Of a stretch of DNA of 64,000 nt, positions 36,531-45,029 are shown piece after piece. The first letter of the stretch is position 1. Each line of letters starts with the position of its first letter. Made by a program: the position numbers and the translations under genes. The notes below the pieces were generated by a model. That model saw nothing but the letters and a program-made list of their open reading frames with translations, had not been told where the DNA came from and ran no database searches. Source of the stretch: Bordetella petrii (lineage in GTDB: Bacteria > Pseudomonadota > Gammaproteobacteria > Burkholderiales > Burkholderiaceae_B); NCBI GenBank assembly GCA_017745595.1, contig WMBV01000026.1:28529-92528 (forward strand), in the 5' to 3' direction.

Positions 36531-37244
36531 TCAGGCCTTGGGCCAGCGGCCGCCCAGCGCCTGGGTGGCGGTGGCGGCGGCCTGGGTGGCCAGGCGCGAC
36601 ATTTTCTTGATGGCGGCCGGCGTGAAGCGTTCTTTGGGGCCCGACAGTGAAATGGCGCCGCACATTTCGCCGTCGGGGCCGAACACGGGGCAGGCCACGG
36701 CCGCGCAGTTGGGGTCGCGCTCGCCCATGGATATCAGCGCCAGCCCGGCTTCCCGCGGCGCCTGGCGCTTGACCAGGTAGGCCGTCAGCAGCCGGCCGGC
36801 CGCGCCCTTGTCGAGCGGCAGCAGGTCGCCCACCCGGATGCGGTCGAGCGTGGAGTGATGCGAATCGACCCGCAGCAGGCACATGCGCGACTGGGCGTCG
36901 TGATAGGCGTGGAACGACGCGCTTTCGGTGCCCTGGTCGACCAGCTGCTGCAGCAGCGGCTGCACGGTCTCGGTGAGCCGGTAGGTGGCTTCGTAGGCGC
37001 GCCCCAGGCGATGCGCATAGGGGCCCAGCGCATAGCGGCCGTCGGCGCGGCGCACCACCAGCGCGGATTTTTCGAGCGAGGCGATGAGCCGCAGCAGCGT
37101 GCTTTTATAAAAGCCGGTGGCCCGGGACAGGTCGGCCAGGCTGATGGTGTCGGTGCGCTGCGCGACGGCGTCGACGATGGCCAGGGCGCGTTCGACGGCG
37201 GCTACGCCGTCGGAAGAGGGCTCGGTTTGGGGGCTGCGGCTCAT
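36531..37244 (-). CDS. IclR family transcriptional regulator
   Basis: 237-residue regulator. An N-terminal winged helix-turn-helix (VAAVERALAIVDAVA, LADLSRATGFYKSTLLRLIASLEKSALV) is followed by the IclR effector-binding domain (FHAYHDAQSRMCLLRVDSHHS, GAAGRLL, AVACPVFGPDGEMCGAISLSGP). It is the third gene of the minus-strand unit after the aldehyde dehydrogenase and hydroxyisobutyrate-dehydrogenase-like genes, 15 bp after the latter. The perfect dyad at 39751 between the divergent operons is its likely operator, which would make it autoregulated. Confidence 0.93.
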   Translation of the reverse strand: MSRSPQTEPSSDGVAAVERALAIVDAVAQRTDTISLADLSRATGFYKSTLLRLIASLEKSALVVRRADGRYALGPYAHRLGRAYEATYRLTETVQPLLQQLVDQGTESASFHAYHDAQSRMCLLRVDSHHSTLDRIRVGDLLPLDKGAAGRLLTAYLVKRQAPREAGLALISMGERDPNCAAVACPVFGPDGEMCGAISLSGPKERFTPAAIKKMSRLATQAAATATQALGGRWPKA

Positions 37245-37259
37245 GAGTCAGGCAAGCAA

Positions 37260-38159
37260 TTAATCCGGGGCGGCCGAGTCCGCGTCGATGCACCGGCTGA
37301 TGACCGGGAAGTAGCGGGTGCCCTGACCCTGCTCGATGGCGGCGGCGAACCAGCGGTCGACGTTGCGGGCGCCCGGCGCGTCTATGCCGGTTTGCGCGGC
37401 CAGGGCCAGCGCGTAGCGCAGGTCTTTGCGGGCGTACTCGACCGAGAAAGCTTTCTCGGGAAAATCCCCGGGCAGCATAGCCTTTAAGCCATGGTTGCGC
37501 AACGCGAAGCTGTCGGCCGAGCCCCGGGTGAAGGTCTCGAGCAGCAGTTGCGGATCGACGCCCGAGCGCCGCGCGATGGCGCGCGCCTCGGACAGCGCGG
37601 TAACGGTCTCGAACAACACCATGTTGTTCAGGATCTTCACCACCTGGCCGCTGCCCACCGGGCCGCAATGGGTGATTTCGGACGCGAACGTGGCGATCAG
37701 CGGCCGCACCTGTTCAAAGACGGCCGGGTCGCCGCCTACCATGACCGACAGGGTGCCGGCTTCGGCCGCGGCGCGCGTGCGGGCCACCGGCGCATCGATG
37801 AAAATGGCGCCGCGCGCCGCGAACTCGTCGGCCAGCGCGCGCGTCGTGTCGATGGGCGAGGTGCTTGTGTCGACGATTATCTGGCCCCGCCGCGCGTGCG
37901 CCAGCAAGCCTTGCGGCCCGCGCGCCACGTCGGCCACCACTTCGCCCGAAGGCAGCGACAAGAACACGATGTCGCTGCGCTGCGCCACGTCGGCCACCGA
38001 CGCGGCCGCCGCCACGCCGTGGGCGGCCAGGCGCTGCAGCGGGGCCGGGTTGCTGTCGTAGCCCAGCACGGGCAGCCCGCATTTCTGGGCCAGGTTGCGG
38101 CAGATGGGTTCGCCCATCACGCCCATGCCAATGAAACCGGCATGCTTGAAGTCTGTCAT
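37260..38159 (-). CDS. NAD(P)-dependent beta-hydroxyacid dehydrogenase (3-hydroxyisobutyrate dehydrogenase-like)
   Basis: 299-residue oxidoreductase. The N-terminal Rossmann fold has GFIGMGVMGEPICRNLA. The substrate loop is DAPVARTRAAAEAGTLSVMVGG, differing from the usual DAPVSGG form. The catalytic Lys is in GSGQVVKILNNMVLFETVTAL. The ATG at 38159 has a GGAG site just upstream. It lies between aldehyde dehydrogenase and iclR genes. It likely oxidises a beta-hydroxy acid or reduces the matching semialdehyde; the exact substrate is unknown. Confidence 0.88.
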   Translation of the reverse strand: MTDFKHAGFIGMGVMGEPICRNLAQKCGLPVLGYDSNPAPLQRLAAHGVAAAASVADVAQRSDIVFLSLPSGEVVADVARGPQGLLAHARRGQIIVDTSTSPIDTTRALADEFAARGAIFIDAPVARTRAAAEAGTLSVMVGGDPAVFEQVRPLIATFASEITHCGPVGSGQVVKILNNMVLFETVTALSEARAIARRSGVDPQLLLETFTRGSADSFALRNHGLKAMLPGDFPEKAFSVEYARKDLRYALALAAQTGIDAPGARNVDRWFAAAIEQGQGTRYFPVISRCIDADSAAPD

Positions 38160-38185
38160 GTGAATGGTCTCCGGAAGATGAGGGC

Positions 38186-39649
38186 TTACATGCCCCAGTA
38201 AATGCCTTTTGCCTGCTGGTACAGGCGCAGGCCCGACAGGCCTTTTTCGCGCCCGATGCCGCTTTGCTTGAAGCCGCCGAACGGGGTGGCGATCGACAGT
38301 TGCTTGTAAGTGTTGATCCAGACGCTGCCGGCCTCGAGCTGGCGCGCCACGCGCCAGGCACGCCGGTAATCGGCGGTCCAGATGCCGGCGGCCAGGCCGT
38401 AGGCGCTGTCGTTGGCCTGCTCGACCAGATCGTCTTCGTCGTCGAACGGCAGCACGCACAGCACCGGGCCGAAAATTTCTTCGCGCACCACATGCGCATC
38501 GCGCTTCAGTCCGCCGAGTATGGTGGGCAGGTAAAAAGCGCCGGCCCGCAGGAAATCGGCATCGGGGCGGCGTCCGCCCAACAGGGCTTCGCCGCCTTCG
38601 GCCAGCGCGGAGCCCACCATGTGTTCGATCTTGTCGCGATGCCCGAACGAGGCGATGGGGCCCATCTGCGCGCCGGCGCTGTCGGGCAGGCCGACCTTCA
38701 ATTGCGCCGCGCGCGCCACCAGTTGCTCGGTGAACGACTGGGCGATGCCGCGCTGCACGTACAACCGCGAGCCCGCCACGCACGATTGCCCGCTGCCTTC
38801 GAAGATGCCGCCGATCACGCCTTCGATGGCGGCCGGCTGGTCGGCATCGGCGAACACGATGTGCGGCGATTTTCCGCCCAGTTCCAGCGCCACCGGCATG
38901 AGTTTGTCGGCCGCCGCGCGCGCGATGGCCCGGCCGCTGCCGGTGCCGCCGGTGAACGACACCATGCGCACGCCGGGATGTTCCACCAGCCGCTTGCCCA
39001 CCGTGGCCCCCAGGCCGGTGACCACGTTCAGAATGCCGGCGGGCAGGCCGGCTTCGAGGGCGATGCGGCCCAGCTCGAGCGCCGGCGAGGACGTGACTTC
39101 GGACGGCTTCAGGATGACCGCGTTGCCGGCCGCCAGGGCCGGCGCCACCTTTTGCGCTTCCATGGTCATGGGCGAGTTCCACGGCGTGATGGCCGCGATG
39201 ACCCCGTAAGGCTCGTACTGCGTCATCGACAGATAGTTGCCGCGCGGCGGCGTGACCTCGGCGTTGAGGGTTTCGCATACCGCGGCGTAGTAGCGGAACG
39301 TGGCCGCGGCGCTGGCCACCTGGGCCTGGCATTCGGACCAGACCTTGCCGTTTTCGATCATCTGCAGGCGTGCCAGCGTTTCGGCGTTGCGATCCATGCC
39401 ATCGGCAATGGCGCGCAGCACGGCGGCGCGCTTGTGCGGCAGCATGTCGCGCCAGGCGGGCTGGCGCACCGCCTGCCAGGCGCTGTCCACGGCCCGGTCG
39501 ACGTCGGCTTCGGAACCGGCGCCGATCAGGTAGTTGGTGCATCCGGTGGCGGGGTTGACCGATTCGAACGCCGGATCCGACGCGGCGACCCACTGGCCCG
39601 CGATCAGCAGCGGCTTGGTTGAGCTGGAAGATTCAGAGTCGGCGGACAT
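38186..39649 (-). CDS. Aldehyde dehydrogenase (NAD(P)+)
   Basis: 487-residue enzyme oxidising an aldehyde to the acid. Motifs are the cofactor/Lys region ITPWNSPMTMEAQKVAPALAAGNAVILKPSE, catalytic Glu in LELGGKSPHIVF, nucleophile Cys in GSGQSCVAGSRLYV, and EEIFGPVLCVLPFDDEDD. I chose the ATG at 39649 because AAGGAA lies about 8 bp upstream; the frame is open 18 codons further with no homology. It is the first gene of the divergent minus-strand unit and is probably controlled from the 39711-39767 region. Confidence 0.93.
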   Translation of the reverse strand: MSADSESSSSTKPLLIAGQWVAASDPAFESVNPATGCTNYLIGAGSEADVDRAVDSAWQAVRQPAWRDMLPHKRAAVLRAIADGMDRNAETLARLQMIENGKVWSECQAQVASAAATFRYYAAVCETLNAEVTPPRGNYLSMTQYEPYGVIAAITPWNSPMTMEAQKVAPALAAGNAVILKPSEVTSSPALELGRIALEAGLPAGILNVVTGLGATVGKRLVEHPGVRMVSFTGGTGSGRAIARAAADKLMPVALELGGKSPHIVFADADQPAAIEGVIGGIFEGSGQSCVAGSRLYVQRGIAQSFTEQLVARAAQLKVGLPDSAGAQMGPIASFGHRDKIEHMVGSALAEGGEALLGGRRPDADFLRAGAFYLPTILGGLKRDAHVVREEIFGPVLCVLPFDDEDDLVEQANDSAYGLAAGIWTADYRRAWRVARQLEAGSVWINTYKQLSIATPFGGFKQSGIGREKGLSGLRLYQQAKGIYWGM

Positions 39650-39710
39650 GCGATTCCTTGTGGTGGTGGCTGTACGCCGGCCCGAAAACCCGGCGAACGG
39701 CATTTTGTGG

Positions 39711-39767
39711 TTGACACCGTATCAGCCAAAAACTATAAAATAGAATAAGCGTTCTGATGAACAGAAC
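39711..39767 (+). promoter_or_regulatory. Sigma-70 promoter with IclR-type operator
   Basis: TTGACA at 39711-39716 and TATAAA at 39734-39739 are separated by exactly 17 bp, close to a textbook sigma-70 promoter reading toward the Bug gene at 39818. Just downstream, at 39751-39767, is a perfect dyad, GTTCTG-ATGAA-CAGAAC, which would overlap or follow the transcription start. That is the position of a repressor operator. The same dyad lies upstream of the divergent aldehyde dehydrogenase gene, so one IclR site could control both arms. Confidence 0.65.
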
Positions 39768-39817
39768 ACGAAGAATATTACAAACGATCCTGGACTGACA
39801 AGAGGAGATTCGTAAAA

Positions 39818-40783
39818 ATGCTCAAGCAATGGATGCGTTCCGGGCTGTGTGCGATAGCGTTGCTGGGGGGCGCGGCGCAAGCCGATTCGTATCCCGCCAA
39901 GCCGGTCAACATGATCGTGCCCTACCCGGCGGGCGGCGCCACCGACGTGATCGCGCGCGCGCTCGCCGAGCAGCTGTCGAAATCGTGGAAGCAGCCCGTG
40001 GTGGTCGAGAACCGCGCCGGCGCGGGCACCACCATTGCGTCCGCCGCGGTGGCGCGCGCGCCGGCCGATGGCTATACCCTGTTCCTGACCACATCGGCCC
40101 ACACCATCAGCGGCCACCTCTATCCGAACCTGTCGTACGACCCGGTAAAGGATTTCGCGCCCATCACCCTGGTGACCAAGGTGCCGCTGGTGCTGGTGGT
40201 CAACCCCGCGGTGCCCGCCACCACGCTGCCCGAGTTCCTGGACTACCTGAAGACGCATGGCAGCGAGGTGAACTTCGCATCGCCCGGCAACGGCACCGCG
40301 CAGCACTTGAGCGGCGAACTGTTCAAGCTGGCGACCCGGTCGGACATCACGCACGTGCCTTATCGCGGCGACGCGCCCGCGTTCACGGACCTGGCGGGCG
40401 GACAGGTGCAGATGATGCTGGCCACGATCACCTCGGCCTTGCCGCTCATCGAGTCGGGCAAGCTGCGCGCCCTGGCAGTGGCCAATGGCACGCGCGTGCC
40501 GGCGCTGTCCCAGGTGCCTACGTTCGACGAAGCGGGCATGCCCGGTTTCGAGGCGGCGACCTGGTTCGGCTTGCTGGCTCCGGCCGCGCTGCCGCCCGAG
40601 CGTATCCAGCGCATCTACCAGGACACCGCCCGCATTGTCGATACGCCGCAGATGCGCCAGCGCCTCGAGGCGCTGGGCGGCGACGTGATCAACAGCACGC
40701 CGCAGGAATTCGCGCGGTTCATCGAGGCCGAGCAAGAAAAGTGGGGCAAGGCCGTGCAGGCAGCCGGCGGCGCCCAACCCTAG
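39818..40783 (+). CDS. Bug-family (TctC-like) solute-binding protein
   Basis: 321-residue periplasmic binding protein of the tripartite-tricarboxylate-transporter type. The signal peptide ends near GGAAQADS; YPAKPVNMIVPYPAGGATDVIARALA is the standard Bug start, and VENRAGAGTTIASAAVARAPADGYT and HVPYRGDAPAFTDLAGG are diagnostic. No tctA or tctB membrane gene is nearby, so the protein is an orphan, as most Bug proteins in Bordetella are. It is the first gene of the long catabolic operon. An AGGAG site precedes the ATG. The ligand is probably a carboxylate. Confidence 0.93.
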   Translation: MLKQWMRSGLCAIALLGGAAQADSYPAKPVNMIVPYPAGGATDVIARALAEQLSKSWKQPVVVENRAGAGTTIASAAVARAPADGYTLFLTTSAHTISGHLYPNLSYDPVKDFAPITLVTKVPLVLVVNPAVPATTLPEFLDYLKTHGSEVNFASPGNGTAQHLSGELFKLATRSDITHVPYRGDAPAFTDLAGGQVQMMLATITSALPLIESGKLRALAVANGTRVPALSQVPTFDEAGMPGFEAATWFGLLAPAALPPERIQRIYQDTARIVDTPQMRQRLEALGGDVINSTPQEFARFIEAEQEKWGKAVQAAGGAQP

Positions 40784-40856
40784 CGGCGCGGGCCGCTTTC
40801 CTTCCGGCCGCGGATGGTCCGGGCCGGATTTCGTGCAAGAGCAACAGGAGACATCA

Positions 40857-41837
40857 ATGAAAAAAGCTCAATACTGGCTGGCCCTGGCGGGGCTGGCGGC
40901 ATCGCTGGCGGCGGCCGGGCCGGCGCGCGCGGCGTATCCCGATGCGCCAGTGAAATTCGTGGTGGGATACAGCCCGGGCAGCACCATCGATACGGTGGCG
41001 CGCATCGTCGGCGACGCGCTGGCGGCGCGTACCGGGCAGTCGTTCGTGATTGAAAACAAGACCGGCGCGAACGGCATGATCGCCGCCCGCACCGTCGCCC
41101 AGGCCGACCCCGACGGCTACACGATCCTGATCAGCAATTCCAGTTCCATCACGGTGAATCCGCTGCTCTACAAAGACCTGGGCTACGACCCGCTGAAAGA
41201 CTTCGAGGCGATCAGCACGGTGGTGGAAGTGCCGTTCGTGCTGACCATCAATCCTGCCAACAGCCGCATGAAAGACGTGGATAGCGTCCAGAGCCTGGTG
41301 AGCCTCGCCAAGCGCAATCCGGGGGCGGTCAGTTATGGCTCGGCGGGCAATGGCAACCTGATGCATCTGGCCGGCGCCCAGCTGGCGGCCATGGCCGACG
41401 TGCAGATGCTGCATGTACCGTATCGCGGCGCGGCGCCGATGGAGGCGGGGCTGCTGGCTAAAGAAGTGGACTTCGGCTTCGATACGCTGTCGGGCGTGCC
41501 CCTGATCAAATCGGGCAAGCTCAAGGCATTGGCCGTTTCGTCGAAAGCGCGGTGGAAAGACCTGCCCGATGTGCCGGCGGTCGCGGAGCTGGGCTACCCC
41601 GATTTCGACATCTCATTCTGGGTGGGCGTCTTCGCGCCGGCGGGCACGCCGCCCGAGGTCGTGGAATACCTTAACAAGGCCATCGCCGAGGCCGCCGCCG
41701 ATCCCAAGGTGCGGCAGCGGCTCGAGGTACAGGGCCGCCCGGCGGTGCCGTCGCCCGCCGAGTTCCGCGCCAAGATCGCCGACGAGCTGAAGCAGAACCA
41801 GGCATTGATCCAGCGCGCCAACATCAAAGTCGATTGA
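40857..41837 (+). CDS. Bug-family (TctC-like) solute-binding protein
   Basis: Second orphan Bug protein, 326 residues. The signal peptide runs to GPARAAYP, then VKFVVGYSPGSTIDTVARIVGD, IENKTGANGMIAARTVAQADPDGYT and MLHVPYRGAAPMEAGLLAKEVD. The ATG at 40857 has CAGGAGA upstream. It is clearly diverged from the preceding Bug gene, so the two likely bind different ligands or states. The carboxyltransferase gene starts 40 bp downstream. Confidence 0.93.
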   Translation: MKKAQYWLALAGLAASLAAAGPARAAYPDAPVKFVVGYSPGSTIDTVARIVGDALAARTGQSFVIENKTGANGMIAARTVAQADPDGYTILISNSSSITVNPLLYKDLGYDPLKDFEAISTVVEVPFVLTINPANSRMKDVDSVQSLVSLAKRNPGAVSYGSAGNGNLMHLAGAQLAAMADVQMLHVPYRGAAPMEAGLLAKEVDFGFDTLSGVPLIKSGKLKALAVSSKARWKDLPDVPAVAELGYPDFDISFWVGVFAPAGTPPEVVEYLNKAIAEAAADPKVRQRLEVQGRPAVPSPAEFRAKIADELKQNQALIQRANIKVD

Positions 41838-41877
41838 TTGCGTCGGCGCGCGCGCCGACCTCGAACAGGAGCAGAAA

Positions 41878-43425
41878 GTGTCGTGGCAGAATGAAGTGGA
41901 AGAGCTCGCCCTGCGCAAGCAACTGGCGGCCCGCATGGGGGGCGAGGAAAAGGTGCGGCGCCATCGCGATGCGGGCAAGCTGCCGGTGCGCGAGCGCATC
42001 GATCGCATGGTCGACGCGGGCACGTTCCGCGAGGTCGGGGCGCTGGCCGGCAGCGGAAAATACGACGAGCAGGGACGCCTGCTCGACCTCACGCCCTCGA
42101 ACCTGCTGATCGGGCGGGCGCGCGTCGAGGGCCGTCCGGTGGTGGTCGCCGCCGACGATTTCACCGTGCGGGGCGGCGCCAACGACGGGGCCGTGGGCGA
42201 CAAGCTGGTCGAGTCCGAACGCATGGCGCAAGACCTGCGCATGCCCCTGGTCAGGCTGGTGGACGGCACCGGCGGCGGCGGTTCGGTGCGCAATATCGAA
42301 GTCAAGGGCCATACGCTGCTGCCCAAGCTGCGCATGTGGCCGCTGATGGCGCAGAACCTGGCGACCGTGCCGGTCGTGTCGCTGGCGCTGGGCTCGGTGG
42401 CGGGGCTGGGCGCGGCGCGCGTGGCCGCCAGCCATTACTCGGTCATGGTGCGCGACACGGCGCAGCTGTTCATCGCCGGGCCCCCGGTGGTGGCCCGCAT
42501 CGGCCAGCAGCTCGACAAGAACGAGCTGGGCGGCAGCGATATCCATACCCGCAACGGCGTGGCCGACGACGAGGCCGAATCCGAGGCCCAGGCGTTCGAG
42601 ATGGCGCGGCGCTTTCTGTCGTACCTGCCGCGCTCGGTGGATGAGCTGCCGCCGCGCGGCCCCGCGCCCGCGGGCGACGCCGCCGACCTGGCCTGGTTGC
42701 GCGGCGCGGTGCCGCGCGACAATCGCGCCGTCTACAAAATGCGGCCGGTGGTCGAGGCGCTGATGGACCCGGGCTCGTTCATGGAAATCGGCCGGCGCTG
42801 GGGCCGGGCTGTGATCACCGGCCTGGCCCGCATCGACGGCTGGCCGGTGGCGGTGTTCGCCAGCGACCCGTACATATACGGCGGCGCCTGGGACGGGCCG
42901 GCCGCCGAGAAATTCACCCGTCTGTTGGATCTTGCCGAGACCTTCCACCTGCCGGTGGTGAATTTCGTCGATATTCCGGGCTTCCAGATCGGCCTGGCGG
43001 CCGAGAAATCGGGGGCCATGCGGTACGGCGTGCGCGCCTTGACCGCGGTGGCGCAATCGACCGTGCCCTGGTGTTCCATCCTGGTGCGCAAGGCCTTCGG
43101 GGTGGCCGCGGGCGGGCACCAGAGCGCGGGGCGCTTCAACTTCCGCTATGCCTGGCCCTCGGCGCAATGGGGGTCGCTGCCCATCGAGGGCGGCCTGGAA
43201 GTGGCCTACAAGGCCGAGATCGAGGCGGCCGCCGACCCCGCCGCCAAAATGCGCGAGATCGAGGCGCGCGTGCGCAGCCTGACTTCGCCGTTCCGCAGCG
43301 CCGAGGCCTTCGTGGTCGAAGACATCATCGATCCGGCGGAAACCCGTGCGGTGCTGCAGGATTTCATCGACACCGTCACGCCATTGCGCCGGCCGGGCGC
43401 ACGCGGCGTCGGCTACCGGCCCTGA
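41878..43425 (+). CDS. Acyl-CoA carboxylase, carboxyltransferase (beta) subunit
   Basis: 515-residue carboxyltransferase of the propionyl/methylcrotonyl/geranyl-CoA carboxylase class. It moves CO2 from carboxybiotin to an acyl-CoA. Two crotonase-like halves are seen: an N-terminal acyl-CoA site (KLPVRERIDRMVDAGTFREVG, VDGTGGGGS, ALGSVAGLGAAR) and a C-terminal biotin site (VNFVDIPGFQIG, ILVRKAFGVAAGGH). The GTG start at 41878 follows a GGAG site. Biotin carboxylase and carrier genes follow immediately. The acyl-CoA substrate cannot be told from sequence. Confidence 0.92.
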   Translation: MSWQNEVEELALRKQLAARMGGEEKVRRHRDAGKLPVRERIDRMVDAGTFREVGALAGSGKYDEQGRLLDLTPSNLLIGRARVEGRPVVVAADDFTVRGGANDGAVGDKLVESERMAQDLRMPLVRLVDGTGGGGSVRNIEVKGHTLLPKLRMWPLMAQNLATVPVVSLALGSVAGLGAARVAASHYSVMVRDTAQLFIAGPPVVARIGQQLDKNELGGSDIHTRNGVADDEAESEAQAFEMARRFLSYLPRSVDELPPRGPAPAGDAADLAWLRGAVPRDNRAVYKMRPVVEALMDPGSFMEIGRRWGRAVITGLARIDGWPVAVFASDPYIYGGAWDGPAAEKFTRLLDLAETFHLPVVNFVDIPGFQIGLAAEKSGAMRYGVRALTAVAQSTVPWCSILVRKAFGVAAGGHQSAGRFNFRYAWPSAQWGSLPIEGGLEVAYKAEIEAAADPAAKMREIEARVRSLTSPFRSAEAFVVEDIIDPAETRAVLQDFIDTVTPLRRPGARGVGYRP

Positions 43426-43436
43426 GGAGGCGCGCC

Positions 43437-44801
43437 ATGAAACGTGTATTGGTCGCCAATCGCGGCGCTATCGCGCGGCGCGTCATCCGCGCGCTGCGGG
43501 CCCTGGGCATCGAGTCGGTGGCCGTGTATTCCGAGGCCGACCGCGACATGCCCTATCTGCAAGAGGCCGACCACGCCTGCCTGATCGGGCCGGCCGCGGC
43601 CGGCGCCAGCTACCTGAATGCGCAGGCCCTGCTGCACGCGGCCCGCGAGCACCGGGCGGACGCGCTGCATCCGGGCTATGGGTTCCTGTCGGAGAACGCC
43701 GACTTTGCCCAGGCCGTGCAGGACGCGGGCCTGATCTTCGTCGGGCCGTCGCCGCGCTGGATCCGCCTGCTGGGGCACAAGACGCAGGCCCGCGACGCGA
43801 TGCGGGCCTGCGGTATGCCCATGGTGGCCAGCAGCCCCGTGCTGGGCGGCGACCTGCACGCGGTGCGGCAGGCGGCGGCCGCGCTCGGATATCCGGTGCT
43901 GGTCAAGCCGGCGGCCGGCGGCGGCGGCATCGGCATGGTGCCCCTGGAGGGGCCCGCCGATGTCGAGACCCAATGGCCGCGCGCCCAGGCCATGGCCGAG
44001 CGCAGCTTCGGCCGCGCCGACCTGTACCTGGAAAAACTGCTGCGCCATCCGCGCCATGTCGAGTTCCAGTTCCTGGCCGACCGCCATGGCGGCGTGCGCT
44101 GTCTTTACGAACGCGATTGCTCCACGCAGCGGCGCCACCAGAAGGTTATCGAAGAAGCGCCCGCGCCGGGCATCGCGCGCGAGGCGCTGGACGCCATGGC
44201 GCGGCAGTTGCAGGACATCCTGGCCGGGCTGGGCTACGACGTGATCGGCACGGTGGAAATGCTGTACACGCCGGCGACGGGCTTCTCGTTCCTGGAGGTC
44301 AATACGCGCCTGCAGGTCGAGCACGCGGTCACGGAACAGATCACCGGCGTGGACCTGGTGGCGGCGCAGTTGCGCCTGGCGGCCGGCGAGCCCATCGATG
44401 CCGTGTTGCCGGCGGTGCCGCCGCTCGCGGGCCACGCCATACAGGCCCGCGTGTACGCCGAAGATCCGCTGCGGTTTCTGCCGTCGCCCGGCCTGTTGCG
44501 CGTGTTCGAGCCGCCCTCGATGCCGGACGTGCGCGTCGAAACCGGCTATGCGGCGGGGTGCCGGGTGTCGAGCCACTACGATCCGCTGCTGGCCAAGGTG
44601 ATCGCCCATGCCCCCACTCGCGCGCAGGCCGCCGACCGGCTGGCGCGGGCGCTGGCGGCGTTTCGCGTGGAAGGCGTCAAGACCAATATTCCGTTCGTCA
44701 TGCAAGTGCTGGCGGATGCCGATTTTCGTGCCGGGCGGGTGTCCACCGGCATGACAGAGCGCGTGCTCGCCGCGGCGCGCGAACCCGTGTCGATTTCGTG
44801 A
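43437..44801 (+). CDS. Biotin carboxylase subunit of acyl-CoA carboxylase
   Basis: 454-residue ATP-grasp enzyme that carboxylates biotin. It begins MKRVLVANRGAIARRVIRAL, with HPGYGFLSENADFA, the ATP-grasp Gly-rich loop KPAAGGGGIGM, ERDCSTQRRHQKVIEEAPAP and FLEVNTRLQVEHAVTE. Unlike MccA or PccA it has no fused biotin domain, which is encoded by the next gene. It starts 11 bp after the carboxyltransferase stop, with a GGAGG site. Confidence 0.95.
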   Translation: MKRVLVANRGAIARRVIRALRALGIESVAVYSEADRDMPYLQEADHACLIGPAAAGASYLNAQALLHAAREHRADALHPGYGFLSENADFAQAVQDAGLIFVGPSPRWIRLLGHKTQARDAMRACGMPMVASSPVLGGDLHAVRQAAAALGYPVLVKPAAGGGGIGMVPLEGPADVETQWPRAQAMAERSFGRADLYLEKLLRHPRHVEFQFLADRHGGVRCLYERDCSTQRRHQKVIEEAPAPGIAREALDAMARQLQDILAGLGYDVIGTVEMLYTPATGFSFLEVNTRLQVEHAVTEQITGVDLVAAQLRLAAGEPIDAVLPAVPPLAGHAIQARVYAEDPLRFLPSPGLLRVFEPPSMPDVRVETGYAAGCRVSSHYDPLLAKVIAHAPTRAQAADRLARALAAFRVEGVKTNIPFVMQVLADADFRAGRVSTGMTERVLAAAREPVSIS

Positions 44802-44811
44802 GGAGACAGCA

Positions 44812-45024
44812 ATGAGCAAGTTGGAAACGCCGGTAGCCGGCCGCGTGGTGGCCATCGAGGTCAGCGTGGGCGACCGCATCGCCGCGGGCGATGTGGTGGC
44901 CAAGATCGAGTCGATGAAAATGGAGATTCCGGTCGAGGCCGAGCGCGGCGGCCAGGTGGCGCGCGTGCTGGCCGCCGCGGGCGACGAAGTCGACGAAGGC
45001 CAGCCTTTGCTGGACCTGGAGTGA
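44812..45024 (+). CDS. Biotin carboxyl carrier protein (stand-alone, 70 aa)
   Basis: Minimal biotinyl domain of 70 residues with the biotin-attachment motif ESMKM (Lys is the modified residue) at the centre of a lipoyl/biotinyl fold (VAGRVVAIEVSVGDRIAAGDVV). It is the mobile CO2 carrier between the biotin carboxylase and carboxyltransferase encoded upstream. It starts 10 bp after the biotin carboxylase stop. It is much shorter than AccB, which has an extra N-terminal part. Confidence 0.95.
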   Translation: MSKLETPVAGRVVAIEVSVGDRIAAGDVVAKIESMKMEIPVEAERGGQVARVLAAAGDEVDEGQPLLDLE

Positions 45025-45029
45025 GCGCC

